From positions 1-64,000 of the forward strand of contig NZ_JARHTQ010000004.1 of the NCBI RefSeq assembly GCF_029223525.1: DNA of 64,000 nucleotides, in the 5' to 3' direction. Below the pieces are notes generated by a model that was not told where the DNA came from, searched no databases, and worked only from the letters and a program-made list of their open reading frames with translations. Below are positions 1 through 8,466 of the stretch, in pieces. Position numbers and translations under genes: made by a program. This DNA is from Streptantibioticus ferralitis (lineage in GTDB: Bacteria > Actinomycetota > Actinomycetes > Streptomycetales > Streptomycetaceae). Each line of letters starts with the position of its first letter. Position 1 is the first letter of the stretch.

Positions 1-104
1 GTCAAACGCCTGAAACTCAAGTACGCCGACCCGCCGAAAGGTTGGAGACGTCAACCGACTCGACGCATCCAACCCAAGATCGTCAGACTCCTCCCCAGAT
101 TGGT
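1..104 (+). other. Left-edge fragment, possible end of an inserted element
   Basis: A short basic reading frame enters from the left edge and stops at TAG 106-108. I do not recognise it. It matters because the SDR remnant on the opposite strand loses its similarity at about base 105, so this stretch may be the end of an element or recombined segment that cut that gene. Confidence 0.2.
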
Positions 105-284
105 TTAGAGGTCAAGCAACGGCATTGCCCGGCCCCCGGACGCCTCGGCCAGGTCGTGGAGACCGGTGCGGCGACTGCCCCGGACGGTCCCGATGACGTC
201 CCAGCCGCGGTGCACGTACTCGGTGGCGAGGCTGAGCCCGAGGGTGCGGGATGCCCCGACGATGAGAGCGGTCCTGGCGTTCAT
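105..284 (-). pseudogene. Truncated short-chain dehydrogenase (N-terminal 59 residues)
   Basis: The reading frame starts at ATG 284, whose codon overlaps the stop of the upstream NmrA-like gene (ATGA), so the two were probably translationally coupled. It encodes an SDR-type nucleotide-binding start, with the strand-turn motif GASRTLG, then TEYVHRGWDVIGTVR, and ends after only 59 residues at TAA 105-107. Real SDRs run to about 240-280 residues and carry NNAG and YxxxK motifs, all absent here. It is most likely the 5' remnant of an SDR cut by the event that placed bases 1-104 next to it. Confidence 0.6.
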
Positions 285-1177
285 GCCTGGACCGCCGGCT
301 TCAGGACCTCTTCACACCATTCGCGGAAGGTTGTCAGGCTCGCGGTCTGAGGGGTGCGTTGCACGCCGTCGTCGAGGCCGTCGTCCTTGGCGCGCATCAT
401 GTCGACGTAGCCTTCAACGAGCGCGTCCCCGACGCTGTATCCGGTGAGTGCGGCGCGGAAGTCGTCGAGCGACTGCCGCTCGTAGCGGACCGGCCGGCCG
501 AGCACGTCGGACATGATGCGCGCCATATCGTTCGCCGAAAGGTCCTCGGGTCCCAGCACCGGGACCTCGCCCGTCCCCGTCCACGAGCGGTCGAGCAGCA
601 GGCCGGCGGCGGCCTCGGCGATGTCCCGGGTGGCGGCCGTCGGTGCTTTGCGGTCGGCGGCGACGGTGTCGGTGAACACGCCGTCGTCGCGGATCGAAGC
701 CACCTGCCGTAGCAGGTTGTCCATGAAAGTCGGGTTCGCGAGCGCCCGGTAGGCCACGCCCGTATTCGCGATGAGGTCGTCCATGGCCAGCGACGCCGTG
801 ACCAGTCCGGCGCGGCCGGCGACGGGTGTGCCGCGGCCGAGCGCCGAGACGCCGACGACGTGCTCCACTCCGTGGGCCGTGAACGCCTTCGCGGCGGCGC
901 GGGTGAACCCGGAGTACGCGGCGTCCAGGCTCGGTGCCTGCGGGTCCGGCGGGACCAGCCAGAAGACGGCGTCCGCGCCGGCGAAGGCCCGGTCGACCAC
1001 CTCGGCGTCGCCGTGCGAGCCGGTGACGACGTCGACGCGGGCGCGGACCGCGTCGGGGAGTTTCCCGGGGTCGCGCACGATGACGCGCAGCTCTTCGCCG
1101 CGAGTGAGGGTTTCGTTGAGCAGGATGTCCAGGAGTCGGCTGCCGATCTGGCCGGTGGGGGCGGTGATGACGATCAT
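281..1177 (-). CDS. NmrA-like / SDR-a5-type NAD(P)-binding protein
   Basis: A 298-residue atypical short-chain dehydrogenase. The N-terminus MIVITAPTGQIGSRLLDILL is a Rossmann GxxGxxG-type motif, followed by RVIVRDPGKL and a VFWLVPPD segment typical of NmrA/HSCARG and QOR2-like proteins, which bind NAD(P)H as redox sensors or reductases. ATG 1177 is preferred because the Rossmann strand begins at once. It is divergent from a LysR regulator with 69 bp between them and is the likely target of that regulator. Its stop overlaps the start of the truncated SDR. Substrate unknown. Confidence 0.85.
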   Translation of the reverse strand: MIVITAPTGQIGSRLLDILLNETLTRGEELRVIVRDPGKLPDAVRARVDVVTGSHGDAEVVDRAFAGADAVFWLVPPDPQAPSLDAAYSGFTRAAAKAFTAHGVEHVVGVSALGRGTPVAGRAGLVTASLAMDDLIANTGVAYRALANPTFMDNLLRQVASIRDDGVFTDTVAADRKAPTAATRDIAEAAAGLLLDRSWTGTGEVPVLGPEDLSANDMARIMSDVLGRPVRYERQSLDDFRAALTGYSVGDALVEGYVDMMRAKDDGLDDGVQRTPQTASLTTFREWCEEVLKPAVQA

Positions 1178-1214
1178 GTTTCGAGTCTCGGGGCGGGCCA
1201 CCTGCGGCGTCCAA

Positions 1215-1229
1215 TACCCTTCCTGGGTA
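1215..1229. promoter_or_regulatory. LysR-type operator palindrome
   Basis: TACCC-N5-GGGTA is a perfect inverted repeat with the T-N11-A frame of LysR-box operators. It lies in the 69-bp gap between the divergent NmrA-like and LysR genes, 18 bp before the regulator's ATG, and suits autoregulation plus control of the neighbour. Confidence 0.55.
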
Positions 1230-1246
1230 ATTGATACCTTGAGGGC

Positions 1247-2056
1247 ATGGATCTCGATCTGCGCAAGCTCCGCTACTTCGTCGCAGTGGCCGAGCACCGG
1301 CACTTCGGCCGAGCGGCGGAGCAGCTCTACATCGCACAGCCGGTTCTCAGCCGCCAGATCAGGGCCTTCGAGCAGGAGCTGGAGTGCACTCTGCTGATGC
1401 GGACCACCCGCAGCGTGGAGCTGACCGCCGCCGGGAAGCAGCTCTACGAGGAGGCGCAGGGGATCCTCGCGGCCGTCGCCGCGGCGGGGCGGCGCGTGCG
1501 CGACGTCGATCGGGGCGTCCAACGGCTCGTTGTCGCCTTCTCCCCCGGGCTGCGTGTGTCGGAGGCGATCCGGGCGTTCGCGTCGCGCCACCCGGACGTC
1601 GTGACCGACCTCGTCCCGGCGCGCTGGTGGGAGCAGGACGCGCCGCTCCGGGACGGCCGGGCCCAGGTCGGGTACCTGCGGCGACCGTTCGACGACTCGG
1701 GGTTGCGCACCATCCCCGTCGGCCGTGAGCCCAGGGTCGCCTGCATGTCCGCGGCGCACCCGCTCGCGTGCCGTCAGGAGCTCACGTCCGCGGACCTCGA
1801 CGGCGAGCCGATGCTCGACAAACCGACGCGGCGGACGTCTTCACTTGAAGAGAAGTTCGAGCTCATCGCCTCCGGGCACGGCATCGCGCTCGTCCCGCTG
1901 AGTGTCGCGCGCTCCTACTCCCGCCCCGACCTCGCCTACCTCCCCGTCACGGACGCTCCAGGGACAGAGACGTGCCTGGCCGTCCTCGCGGACCGGCGCG
2001 AGAAGCTGCTGCGCGACTTCCTGGAGATCGCCACCGCGACGCTGCGGCACACCTGA
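1247..2056 (+). CDS. LysR-family transcriptional regulator
   Basis: A 269-residue regulator. Residues 1-65 form the LysR winged HTH (LRKLRYFVAVAEHRHFGRAA, then QPVLSRQIRAFEQELE). The rest is a LysR substrate-binding domain ending in HGIALVPLSVARSYSRPDL. It is about 30 residues shorter than usual: the segment between the first and second effector subdomains (around residues 190-205, LDKPTRRTSSLEEKFEL) is condensed, so an internal deletion is possible but the frame is intact. It is divergent from the NmrA-like gene and probably controls it. Confidence 0.85.
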   Translation: MDLDLRKLRYFVAVAEHRHFGRAAEQLYIAQPVLSRQIRAFEQELECTLLMRTTRSVELTAAGKQLYEEAQGILAAVAAAGRRVRDVDRGVQRLVVAFSPGLRVSEAIRAFASRHPDVVTDLVPARWWEQDAPLRDGRAQVGYLRRPFDDSGLRTIPVGREPRVACMSAAHPLACRQELTSADLDGEPMLDKPTRRTSSLEEKFELIASGHGIALVPLSVARSYSRPDLAYLPVTDAPGTETCLAVLADRREKLLRDFLEIATATLRHT

Positions 2057-2249
2057 GCGATCAGCGGGCGAGGCCGCGGACGGCGCCGCGCCGGCACAGC
2101 CGCCGTCGGCCGCTCCCGGGCTACCGGCGCACACACCAGCACGACCAACAGCACCGCGGCTGGGGACGCAGTTCACCGCCCGCGCCACGTCACCGGCGAC
2201 GGCACCGACCACGCCAGCCACAAGAGCAGGGCAGCACCAGCCGCCGCTA

Positions 2250-2430
2250 CAAAACGGCCTCAACGCGTCCACGGCGCTCTTGGTGCCGCTGGTGCTCGCC
2301 CTGGCGAGCGGTGCGGTGTGCGTCGTGCGCGAGCTGCGCGGCGCCGCCCCCTGATCGACCTGCGTCTCTTCGGCCACCGCGGCTACCGACTGGCCACGGT
2401 CAACGTGTTCTGCCTGGTCGCCAACCGGCG
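2250..2430 (+). pseudogene. Remnant of a DHA2 (EmrB/QacA) MFS transporter
   Basis: Two reading frames one nucleotide apart together give a membrane helix (TALLVPLVLALASGAVCVV) and then the DHA2-family loop and next helix start (APLIDLRLFGHRGYRLATVN). The frame changes near base 2350. Nothing before or after matches the rest of a transporter of about 480 residues. A decayed fragment. Confidence 0.45.
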
Positions 2431-2473
2431 GTGCCACCGCATGATCGTGTCGGGGGACGCGGAGGACCGGCCG

Positions 2474-2560
2474 GGGCTGGGCCAACCGGAACAGGTATGC
2501 GGCGGTATCGCCGTCGAGGCGCAGGTCACGGCGGGTGCGCAGGAGGTCGCCGAGTTCGTT
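2474..2560 (-). pseudogene. Remnant of an XRE/MmyB-type regulator
   Basis: Reading the minus strand from 2560 gives NELGDLLRTRRD, as at the start of MmyB-type XRE regulators, fused directly to LRLDGDTAAYLFRLAQP, as found about 70 residues further on in the same family. The HTH itself is deleted. There is no start or stop of its own; it is a relic left by an internal deletion. Confidence 0.4.
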
Positions 2561-2609
2561 TCCGCTCGTCGTGCGCCTCGACGGTAACGGCGCGCCGCCT
2601 GATCAGCCT

Positions 2610-2642
2610 GGGTGCGTCGCACCCTGCCTGGGAGGGGGTGCG
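2610..2642. promoter_or_regulatory. Palindromic operator-like repeats upstream of MFS gene
   Basis: GGGTGCG-T-CGCACCC (2610-2624) is a perfect 15-bp palindrome, and a third GGGTGCG follows at 2636-2642. The cluster ends 70 bp before the exporter's ATG and could be a repressor site or an RNA hairpin in its leader. Confidence 0.35.
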
Positions 2643-2711
2643 GCACACCCTTCTTCGCCCAGCGCCGCCCTTCTAGCGTCGATGTCGCAACAACGCCAGG
2701 AAGGTGAAGAC

Positions 2712-3971
2712 ATGAGTCAGATAGCGGGTGTGCCCGTGACGGACGCTCCGCGGCGGACGAACCGCGCCATGACCCTCGTGTTGGCCGTGGCCTGCGGGCT
2801 GACCGTGGCCAACCTCTACTACTCGCAACCCCTGCTCGACCTCATCGCCGGTTCCTTCGGCGTCAGCCAGGGCGCCGCCACCGTGGTGGTGACGCTGACC
2901 CAGGCAGGTTACGCCGTCGGCCTGCTGTTTCTGCTGACGCTCGGGGACCTCGTGGAGAACCGCACTCTGGCCACCCGGACGCTGGTCGCGACGGCGATCG
3001 CCCTGCTGCTCACCGCGGTGTCCCCGGTCTTCGGGATGTTCCTGGCGGTCTCGGTGCTGGTCGGGGTCACGTCGGTGGTCGCGCAGGTGCTCGTCCCGCT
3101 CGCGGCTCATCTGGCCCCGGCGGACCAGCGCGGCAAGTTCGTCGGCCGCGTGATGAGCGGTCTGCTGCTCGGCATCCTGCTCGCCCGCACTATCTCCAGC
3201 CTGGTCGCCGACCTCCTGGGCTGGCGGGCGATCTACTTCGTCTCCGCGGCACTGATGATCGTGCTCAGCGCCGTTCTGCACCGGATGCTGCCGAAGCGCC
3301 GACCGGACCACACCGCGAGCTACCGCTCGCTGCTGGCGAGCGTCGGCGAGTTGGTACGGAACGAGCCCGTGCTGCGTCGCCGTGCCCTGTGCCAGGCGAT
3401 GATGTTCGGCGCGTTCACCGCGTTCTGGACGGCCATCGCCTACGAGCTGATCGGCGAGCACGGTTTCGGCCAGGCCCAGATCGCGCTCTTCGCGTTGGTG
3501 GGGGCTGGTGGCGCGGCCGCGGCGCCGATCGGCGGCTGGGTCGCCGACCGCGGTCACGGTCGCGCCGCCAGCGGCGGGGCGCTGCTGCTCGCCTCACTGA
3601 CCTTCGTGCTCGCCGCCCTCGGGCACCGCAGCGTGCTGCTGCTCGCCCTCGCCGCGGTGCTCCTGGACTTCGCCGTGCAGTGCCACCAGGTGATGAGCCA
3701 GCACGAGATATACGGGCTGCGCGCCGATGCCCGCGCCCGGATCAACACCGTCTACATGACCACCGTCTTCGTCGGCGGCGCGGTGTCGTCGGCCGTCACC
3801 GGCGTGCTGTACAGCGCCTACGCCTGGACCGGCACCTGCCTGTTCGCGATGGTCCTGCCGCTGGTCGGCCTGCTGGTGTGGGCCTACGGCTGGTGGACGA
3901 CGCGACGCGCTCGGCCGTCGGTAGACGTCGAGCGTCTGGTCGGAGTCCGCCACACCGCTGACGTCGCGTGA
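2712..3971 (+). CDS. MFS transporter (drug/metabolite efflux type)
   Basis: A 419-residue major facilitator protein. It starts with a cytoplasmic tail and the helix ALTVANLYYSQPLLDLIAGSF region typical of the YgaY/AraJ-like DHA1 group. About twelve hydrophobic helices follow, with motif-A-like loops (GDLVENRTLATRT; GWVADRGHGRAAS). ATG 2712 is chosen for the GGAAGGTG ribosome-binding site about 6 bp upstream. The SDR gene follows 50 bp later on the same strand and may be co-transcribed. Probably an inner-membrane exporter driven by proton motive force; substrate not predictable. Confidence 0.85.
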   Translation: MSQIAGVPVTDAPRRTNRAMTLVLAVACGLTVANLYYSQPLLDLIAGSFGVSQGAATVVVTLTQAGYAVGLLFLLTLGDLVENRTLATRTLVATAIALLLTAVSPVFGMFLAVSVLVGVTSVVAQVLVPLAAHLAPADQRGKFVGRVMSGLLLGILLARTISSLVADLLGWRAIYFVSAALMIVLSAVLHRMLPKRRPDHTASYRSLLASVGELVRNEPVLRRRALCQAMMFGAFTAFWTAIAYELIGEHGFGQAQIALFALVGAGGAAAAPIGGWVADRGHGRAASGGALLLASLTFVLAALGHRSVLLLALAAVLLDFAVQCHQVMSQHEIYGLRADARARINTVYMTTVFVGGAVSSAVTGVLYSAYAWTGTCLFAMVLPLVGLLVWAYGWWTTRRARPSVDVERLVGVRHTADVA

Positions 3972-4021
3972 CACAGGGAAATCGCGCCCGCGAGGGCGTG
4001 CCGCGCACATTTGGAGTTCAC

Positions 4022-4849
4022 ATGTCCAAGGTCTGGTTCGTCACCGGTGCTTCGAAGGGCTTCGGACGCGAGTGGGCGATCGCGGCCCTGGAGCGCGGGG
4101 ACAAGGTGGCCGCCACCGCTCGCGACACATCCACCCTCGACGACCTCGTTGCGAAGTACGGCGACCTGATCTTCCCCCAACGCCTCGACGTGACCGACCG
4201 TGGCTCGGCCTTCGCGACCGTAGGGGCGGCGCACGAGCACTTCGGTCGACTCGACGTCATCGTCAACAACGCAGGCTACGGGCAGTTCGGCATGATCGAG
4301 GAGATCAGCGAGTCCGAGGCACGCGACCAGATGGAGACCAACCTGTTCGGTGCGCTCTGGGTGACGCAGGCGGCGCTGCCGTTCCTGCGCGAACAAGGCT
4401 CCGGGCACATCCTTCAGGTCAGCTCGATCAGCGGGGTCTGCGGCTTCCCCAACGTCGGCATGTACGCGGCGTCGAAGTGGGCACTTGAGGGATTCAGCCA
4501 GTCGCTCGCGCAGGAAGTCGCACGGTTCGGCATCAAGGTCACACTCATCGAGCCGACCGGCTACTCAACCGACTGGCCCGGACCGTCGTCGCGTACGGCC
4601 ACCCCGAACCCCGCATACGCCGACCACCTGAAGCAAGTGCAGGAGGCGCGGCGCAAGCGCAACGGGACACTGGGCGACCCGGTCGCGACCCGAGCCGCCG
4701 TACTCAAGGTTGTCGACGCGGACGAGCCGCCGCTGCGGATCTTCCTCGGCGACGGGCCGCTCGCCGTCGCGACCGCCGACTACGAGTCGCGGCTGTCGAC
4801 CTGGCGCAAGTGGGAGCCGGTCTCCGTCGAGGCACACGGCAGGAAGTAG
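4022..4849 (+). CDS. Short-chain dehydrogenase/reductase (classical SDR)
   Basis: A 275-residue classical SDR. The cofactor motif TGASKGFG is at residues 8-15, NNAG at about 83-86, and the catalytic YAASK follows VSSISGVCGFPNVGM. The C-terminal part is longer than in the 250-residue core family, like the SDRs annotated as oxidoreductases next to MFS pumps. ATG 4022 comes directly before the first beta-strand, although the frame is open further upstream. A NAD(P)H-dependent alcohol/ketone reductase; substrate unknown. Confidence 0.87.
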   Translation: MSKVWFVTGASKGFGREWAIAALERGDKVAATARDTSTLDDLVAKYGDLIFPQRLDVTDRGSAFATVGAAHEHFGRLDVIVNNAGYGQFGMIEEISESEARDQMETNLFGALWVTQAALPFLREQGSGHILQVSSISGVCGFPNVGMYAASKWALEGFSQSLAQEVARFGIKVTLIEPTGYSTDWPGPSSRTATPNPAYADHLKQVQEARRKRNGTLGDPVATRAAVLKVVDADEPPLRIFLGDGPLAVATADYESRLSTWRKWEPVSVEAHGRK

Positions 4850-5046
4850 CCGCCAGATCTGCCGGCCAGTACGAGCGTGTGCACCTGGCACGGCGTCAGA
4901 TGCGCCGCAAAAGGCGTCGGTCTGCCGTGCTTTGAGGCCAGACGCCGCACGAGCGCAGAACCGGCAGTGCGTGCAGGCACCCGACAGTGCCGCTCACCTC
5001 ATACGCCCGCACCGCTGTGGCGCGGGATGAATCAGGAGAATCGCCA

Positions 5047-6006
5047 ATGCAATGGGGCGAAAAGATACCTCTCGTCGCGACGGTCGCGGCCACTTCGTTC
5101 GCCGTCTTCGCCACACAGGCGTCCGCGGTGACTCCTCCGCTCAGTGACCCGCAGATCGTCAGGCACCTTGACCTGGCGGCTGGCCAGCAGCCGGAGAACC
5201 TGACGACCGAAGCGGACGGTTTCATCGATATGACGATGTCCTTCGCGCACCAGATCGATCGGCTCACCCCGGACGGCGAGCTGCACGTCCTGGCCACCCT
5301 CCCGGCCCCGCCGGACGGAACCCACGCGCCGTTGACCGGTCGCGCCTTCATCGGCGGCATCGTCCGAGTCCCGGACGGCACGCTCTACGTCCTCTATTCG
5401 ACGGGCACCGACGACCTTACGGGGCTGTGGAAACTCCCGCCGGGCGGCACCGCGAGCCGCGTCGCCGCCATGCCGGGCAGCAGCGTACCCAACGGCCTGG
5501 CCCTGCATGACGGATCCCTGTACGCCACCGACTCCTCGCTGGGCGCCATCTGGCGCATTCCGCTGGGCGGCGGAGCAGCGGCGATCTGGAAGGCGGCGCC
5601 CGAGCTGGCAGCAGCCACACCGGGCGGCTTCGGCGCCAACGGGCTGAAGATCCGTGACAACGCCGTCTGGGTCACCAACATGGACCGGGGAACACTCCTG
5701 CGCGTCCCGATCGGCTGTCACGGTGCGCCCGGTGCCGTACACACCGTCGCAACCGGCCTGGGAACGGTGGACGACTTCGCCTTCACCGGCGACGGCGACA
5801 ACGTCCTGGCCGCCAACAACCAAGGCAGCGAAGTCGAGTTGGTCCGCACCGACGGCTCGCACACCGTGGTGCTCACCGCTGCCGACGGACTGCAGAACCC
5901 CACATCCATCACGCGCCGCGGCGATACGGTGTACATCGCCAACGCGGCCTACTTCACGGCCACCGACCCCAACCTGCTCTCCGCACGGATCCTGCGCCAG
6001 CGGTAG
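5047..6006 (+). CDS. Secreted SMP-30/gluconolactonase-like beta-propeller
   Basis: A 319-residue protein with a signal peptide (ATSFAVFATQASA, cleavage around residue 28) and repeated beta-propeller blades such as GRAFIGGIVRVPDGTLYVLY, PNGLALHDGSLYATDSS and NGLKIRDNAVWVTNMDRGTL. These resemble the SMP-30/gluconolactonase/LRE family, whose members are lactonases or simply sugar-binding propellers. ATG 5047 is preferred over upstream starts because of the AGGAGA site 10 bp upstream and because it gives a proper signal peptide. The enzymatic activity is uncertain. Confidence 0.75.
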   Translation: MQWGEKIPLVATVAATSFAVFATQASAVTPPLSDPQIVRHLDLAAGQQPENLTTEADGFIDMTMSFAHQIDRLTPDGELHVLATLPAPPDGTHAPLTGRAFIGGIVRVPDGTLYVLYSTGTDDLTGLWKLPPGGTASRVAAMPGSSVPNGLALHDGSLYATDSSLGAIWRIPLGGGAAAIWKAAPELAAATPGGFGANGLKIRDNAVWVTNMDRGTLLRVPIGCHGAPGAVHTVATGLGTVDDFAFTGDGDNVLAANNQGSEVELVRTDGSHTVVLTAADGLQNPTSITRRGDTVYIANAAYFTATDPNLLSARILRQR

Positions 6007-6143
6007 GCACGAGAACCGGGCGCTCGGATCCGGGCTCCACGCTTCGGACCCGACCGCCCGCTCACCGAATGTGGACCACAGCCGAATCCCGGCTGGCGCT
6101 GTCAACGTGGGAATACCGATCGACGGGGAGCGACGCCCGGGCG

Positions 6144-6258
6144 GAGCTACGTGATCTCCAGTACTTCATCGTCGTCAGCGAGGAGTCGCACTTCGCGCGA
6201 TCCGCCGAACGGCTGCACATCGGGCCAGCGGCGGTGAGCCAGCGGATCCACCGGATTC
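6144..6258 (+). pseudogene. Truncated LysR regulator (HTH only)
   Basis: Encodes LRDLQYFIVVSEESHFARSA and then ERLHIGPAAVSQRIHRI, the first 38 residues of a LysR HTH. The similarity ends abruptly at about 6258, where the sequence becomes the 3' end of an XRE gene on the opposite strand. No effector domain. A remnant created by a deletion or inversion junction. Confidence 0.6.
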
Positions 6259-6804
6259 CCACAGTTCGGCGACGAGAGCGGCCTCCAGGTCGCGCCGGGA
6301 CCTGGGCGTGTGCCGCACCCGTTCGCTCGGGCCGAGGAAGTCGCGCCACGCCCCGTCGCGCTGGTTGCCGCGCCAGCCGGAGGGGGCACCCATCAGGGCC
6401 GCGTACGGCGGGTTGGCCAGGAGCGGTGTCCAGGTGGCGTCGTAGACCGCGACGGGGGTGGCGGTCAGCCTGTCCAGTACGCGCTGGACGCTCGGAGTGA
6501 GGTGCGCGGGCACTGTTTCGGGGTCCGGCGGTGTGAGCCCGGCCAGCCGGGACAGGTGGCCGCGCCTGGTTCCCGACGGCTGCAGGGCCCTGGTCAGGGC
6601 TTCGACGACCTGGCTCGACGGATGGGAAGCCCGGCCCTGTTCGAGGCGGGTGACATGGTCCACGGGGATCCCGGCCAGCAAAGCCAGCTCCTCACGGCGC
6701 AAACCGGCCGCCCGCCGGGCCCGCCGACCGGCCGCCCGCGCCGCCTCGGGTGTGATCCGGTCACGTCATCGGCGCACCGCCTGCCCGAATTCCGCTGTCG
6801 TCAT
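6258..6804 (-). pseudogene. XRE/MmyB-type regulator, interrupted and truncated
   Basis: From ATG 6804 the frame reads MTTAEFGQAVRR, then TGA (6766-6768) where the family normally has Trp, then continues in the same frame as RDRITPEAA, LRREELALLAGIPVDHVTRL (HTH) and the MmyB ligand-binding part (AVYDATWTPLLANPPYAALM). The 3' end stops near DLEAALVAELWE, about 80-100 residues short, at the junction with the LysR fragment. The gene is therefore broken twice: one nonsense codon and one 3' truncation. Confidence 0.65.
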
Positions 6805-6962
6805 GGCCACCAGTGCGCCCCGCCGGTCTTGGACCTGCCTGGTACCAGCAGTCCCAGGAAGACCGGACTACTGGCTGGTCACGCTGCCACACCGGAATGT
6901 TGCGGCATGAGCACAACGAGGTCATCTCGCGGAGGAACGGTCATCTCGGCCGGTGTCGGGCG

Positions 6963-7805
6963 ATGAGCGCGGCCACCGAGCGGCCCGCGGTCGGGTTCAT
7001 CGGCCTGGGTGATCAGGGTCTTCCCATGGCGACCGCTGTCGCCGAGGCCGGCTTCTCGCTGCATGCCTGGGCCCGGCGCCCCACTTCCCTGGACGGCCTG
7101 AGCGGTGTGCCGCACGTCCGCCACGACGACGCCGAGGACATGGCCGCCGCGTGCGACATCGTCGCCTTGTGCGTCAGCACCGACGAGGATGTCCTGCAGT
7201 TGGTCACCGGCGGGCTGCTGGAGGGCCTGCGGCCGGGCTCGGTGGTGGTCAACCACGGCACCGGCGTCCCCGGCAACGCCGTGCGGCTCACCGAGGTGTG
7301 CGCGCCGCACGGCGTCGAGGTCCTGGACGCCCCGGTCAGCGGGGGACGGCCGGCCGCCGAGGCACGGAGGCTGACCACGCTGGTCGGTGGACCGCAGCCG
7401 GTCGCTGAACGCTGCGGGGCGGTCTTCGCCTCGTTCTCCCGGCACGTCGTCCATCTGGGCGGCGCTGGAGCGGGACAGACCGCGAAGCTGTTCAACAACG
7501 CGCTGCTGATGATGAACCAGGCCAACATCTCCGAGATCGTCGAGCTGGCCGCCCCGCTGGGGCTGGACCCCGCCCGAATGGTGGAGGTACTGAAGCTGGG
7601 CAGCGCCTCCAGCGCAGCTCTGACGCTGCTGAACACCATGGTGACCCTTGAGAACGTCGAGCACCCCTCGGGTGTCGAGGCGCTGGACATGGAGCTGTTC
7701 GACACCGCCATGCGTGACGTCGGCGTCGCCGCCGAGGCCATCACCGCACGCGGGCTGGCAGGCGCCCACCGGCTGCCCGAACTGCTGCGCCGCCTGAATC
7801 CATGA
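6963..7805 (+). CDS. 3-hydroxyisobutyrate dehydrogenase-like / imine reductase-like NAD(P)-dependent oxidoreductase
   Basis: A 280-residue beta-hydroxyacid dehydrogenase family member. N-terminal Rossmann motif GFIGLGDQGLPMA (residues 10-22; a Gln replaces the usual Met), the substrate-binding DAPVSGGRPAAEA, and GAGQTAKLFNN, which carries the conserved catalytic Lys. ATG 6963 is the best start by position, although a GGAGGA lies rather far upstream. It is the first gene of a tight three-gene unit with the SnoaL-like protein (31 bp on) and an SDR, so it probably acts in the same small pathway. Reaction: NAD(P)-linked oxidation/reduction of a hydroxy acid or similar; substrate unknown. Confidence 0.82.
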   Translation: MSAATERPAVGFIGLGDQGLPMATAVAEAGFSLHAWARRPTSLDGLSGVPHVRHDDAEDMAAACDIVALCVSTDEDVLQLVTGGLLEGLRPGSVVVNHGTGVPGNAVRLTEVCAPHGVEVLDAPVSGGRPAAEARRLTTLVGGPQPVAERCGAVFASFSRHVVHLGGAGAGQTAKLFNNALLMMNQANISEIVELAAPLGLDPARMVEVLKLGSASSAALTLLNTMVTLENVEHPSGVEALDMELFDTAMRDVGVAAEAITARGLAGAHRLPELLRRLNP

Positions 7806-7836
7806 CACCCCACCCCATGAAGAAGGGAGGTCCGCC

Positions 7837-8466
7837 ATGAGCGCAGACGACGTCACACAGCTGGTGCTGGGTGAGCGGCAGAGCCGTGACCGCGGCCGGT
7901 ACGACCAGACGGCCGAGTGCTTCGCCGAGGAATCCGTCGTCGAGATGAGCTGGTTTCAGGGCAGCGGAGCGGACTTCGTGCGCGAAACGCGTGGCATGGC
8001 CGGGCGCGGCGATCACGCGGTGCACCGGCTGGGCCCGCCGACCGTGCACGTCCTCGGGGACCGTGCGCTGGCAGAACTGCCGCTGATCATCGAGTGGCGG
8101 GTCGACATCAGCGGCGTCGCGGCCGATCTCGCCACCTCCTGCCGGTCGCAGTACCGGGCCCAGCGCGGCGCCGACGACGTCTGGCGCATTGTGCGGATCA
8201 CGTCGATCTACGAGAAGGACACCCTCACCCCGGCACTGCCCCATACCCGCCTCGACATCGACCCGTTGGAGCTCACGGCCTACCGACCGTCCTACCGATG
8301 CCTGGCCTGGTACATGAACCGCAACGGCTACCGAATAGGACCCAACCACCTCGGCGACGACCAACCAGAAGCCGTCGCACGCCAGTACCAGGCGGAAATG
8401 ACCTGGCTCCACGAGAGCCGCACTCCGGCCGCAACGGCCAACGTTCGAAGGGAACAGCAGTCATGA
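7837..8466 (+). CDS. SnoaL-like / NTF2-fold protein
   Basis: A 209-residue protein matching the SnoaL_4-type NTF2 fold: an N-terminal helix (TQLVLGERQSRDRGRYDQTA), ECFAEESVVEMSWFQGSGAD, and strands HRLGPPTVHVLGDRALAELP and SQYRAQRGADDVWRIVRITSIYEKD. Such proteins are small-molecule isomerases, cyclases or dehydratases. It has an RBS (AAGAAGGGAGG) upstream of ATG 7837, and its stop overlaps the next SDR start (ATGA), showing translational coupling. It probably acts on the same metabolite as its two neighbours. Confidence 0.72.
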   Translation: MSADDVTQLVLGERQSRDRGRYDQTAECFAEESVVEMSWFQGSGADFVRETRGMAGRGDHAVHRLGPPTVHVLGDRALAELPLIIEWRVDISGVAADLATSCRSQYRAQRGADDVWRIVRITSIYEKDTLTPALPHTRLDIDPLELTAYRPSYRCLAWYMNRNGYRIGPNHLGDDQPEAVARQYQAEMTWLHESRTPAATANVRREQQS

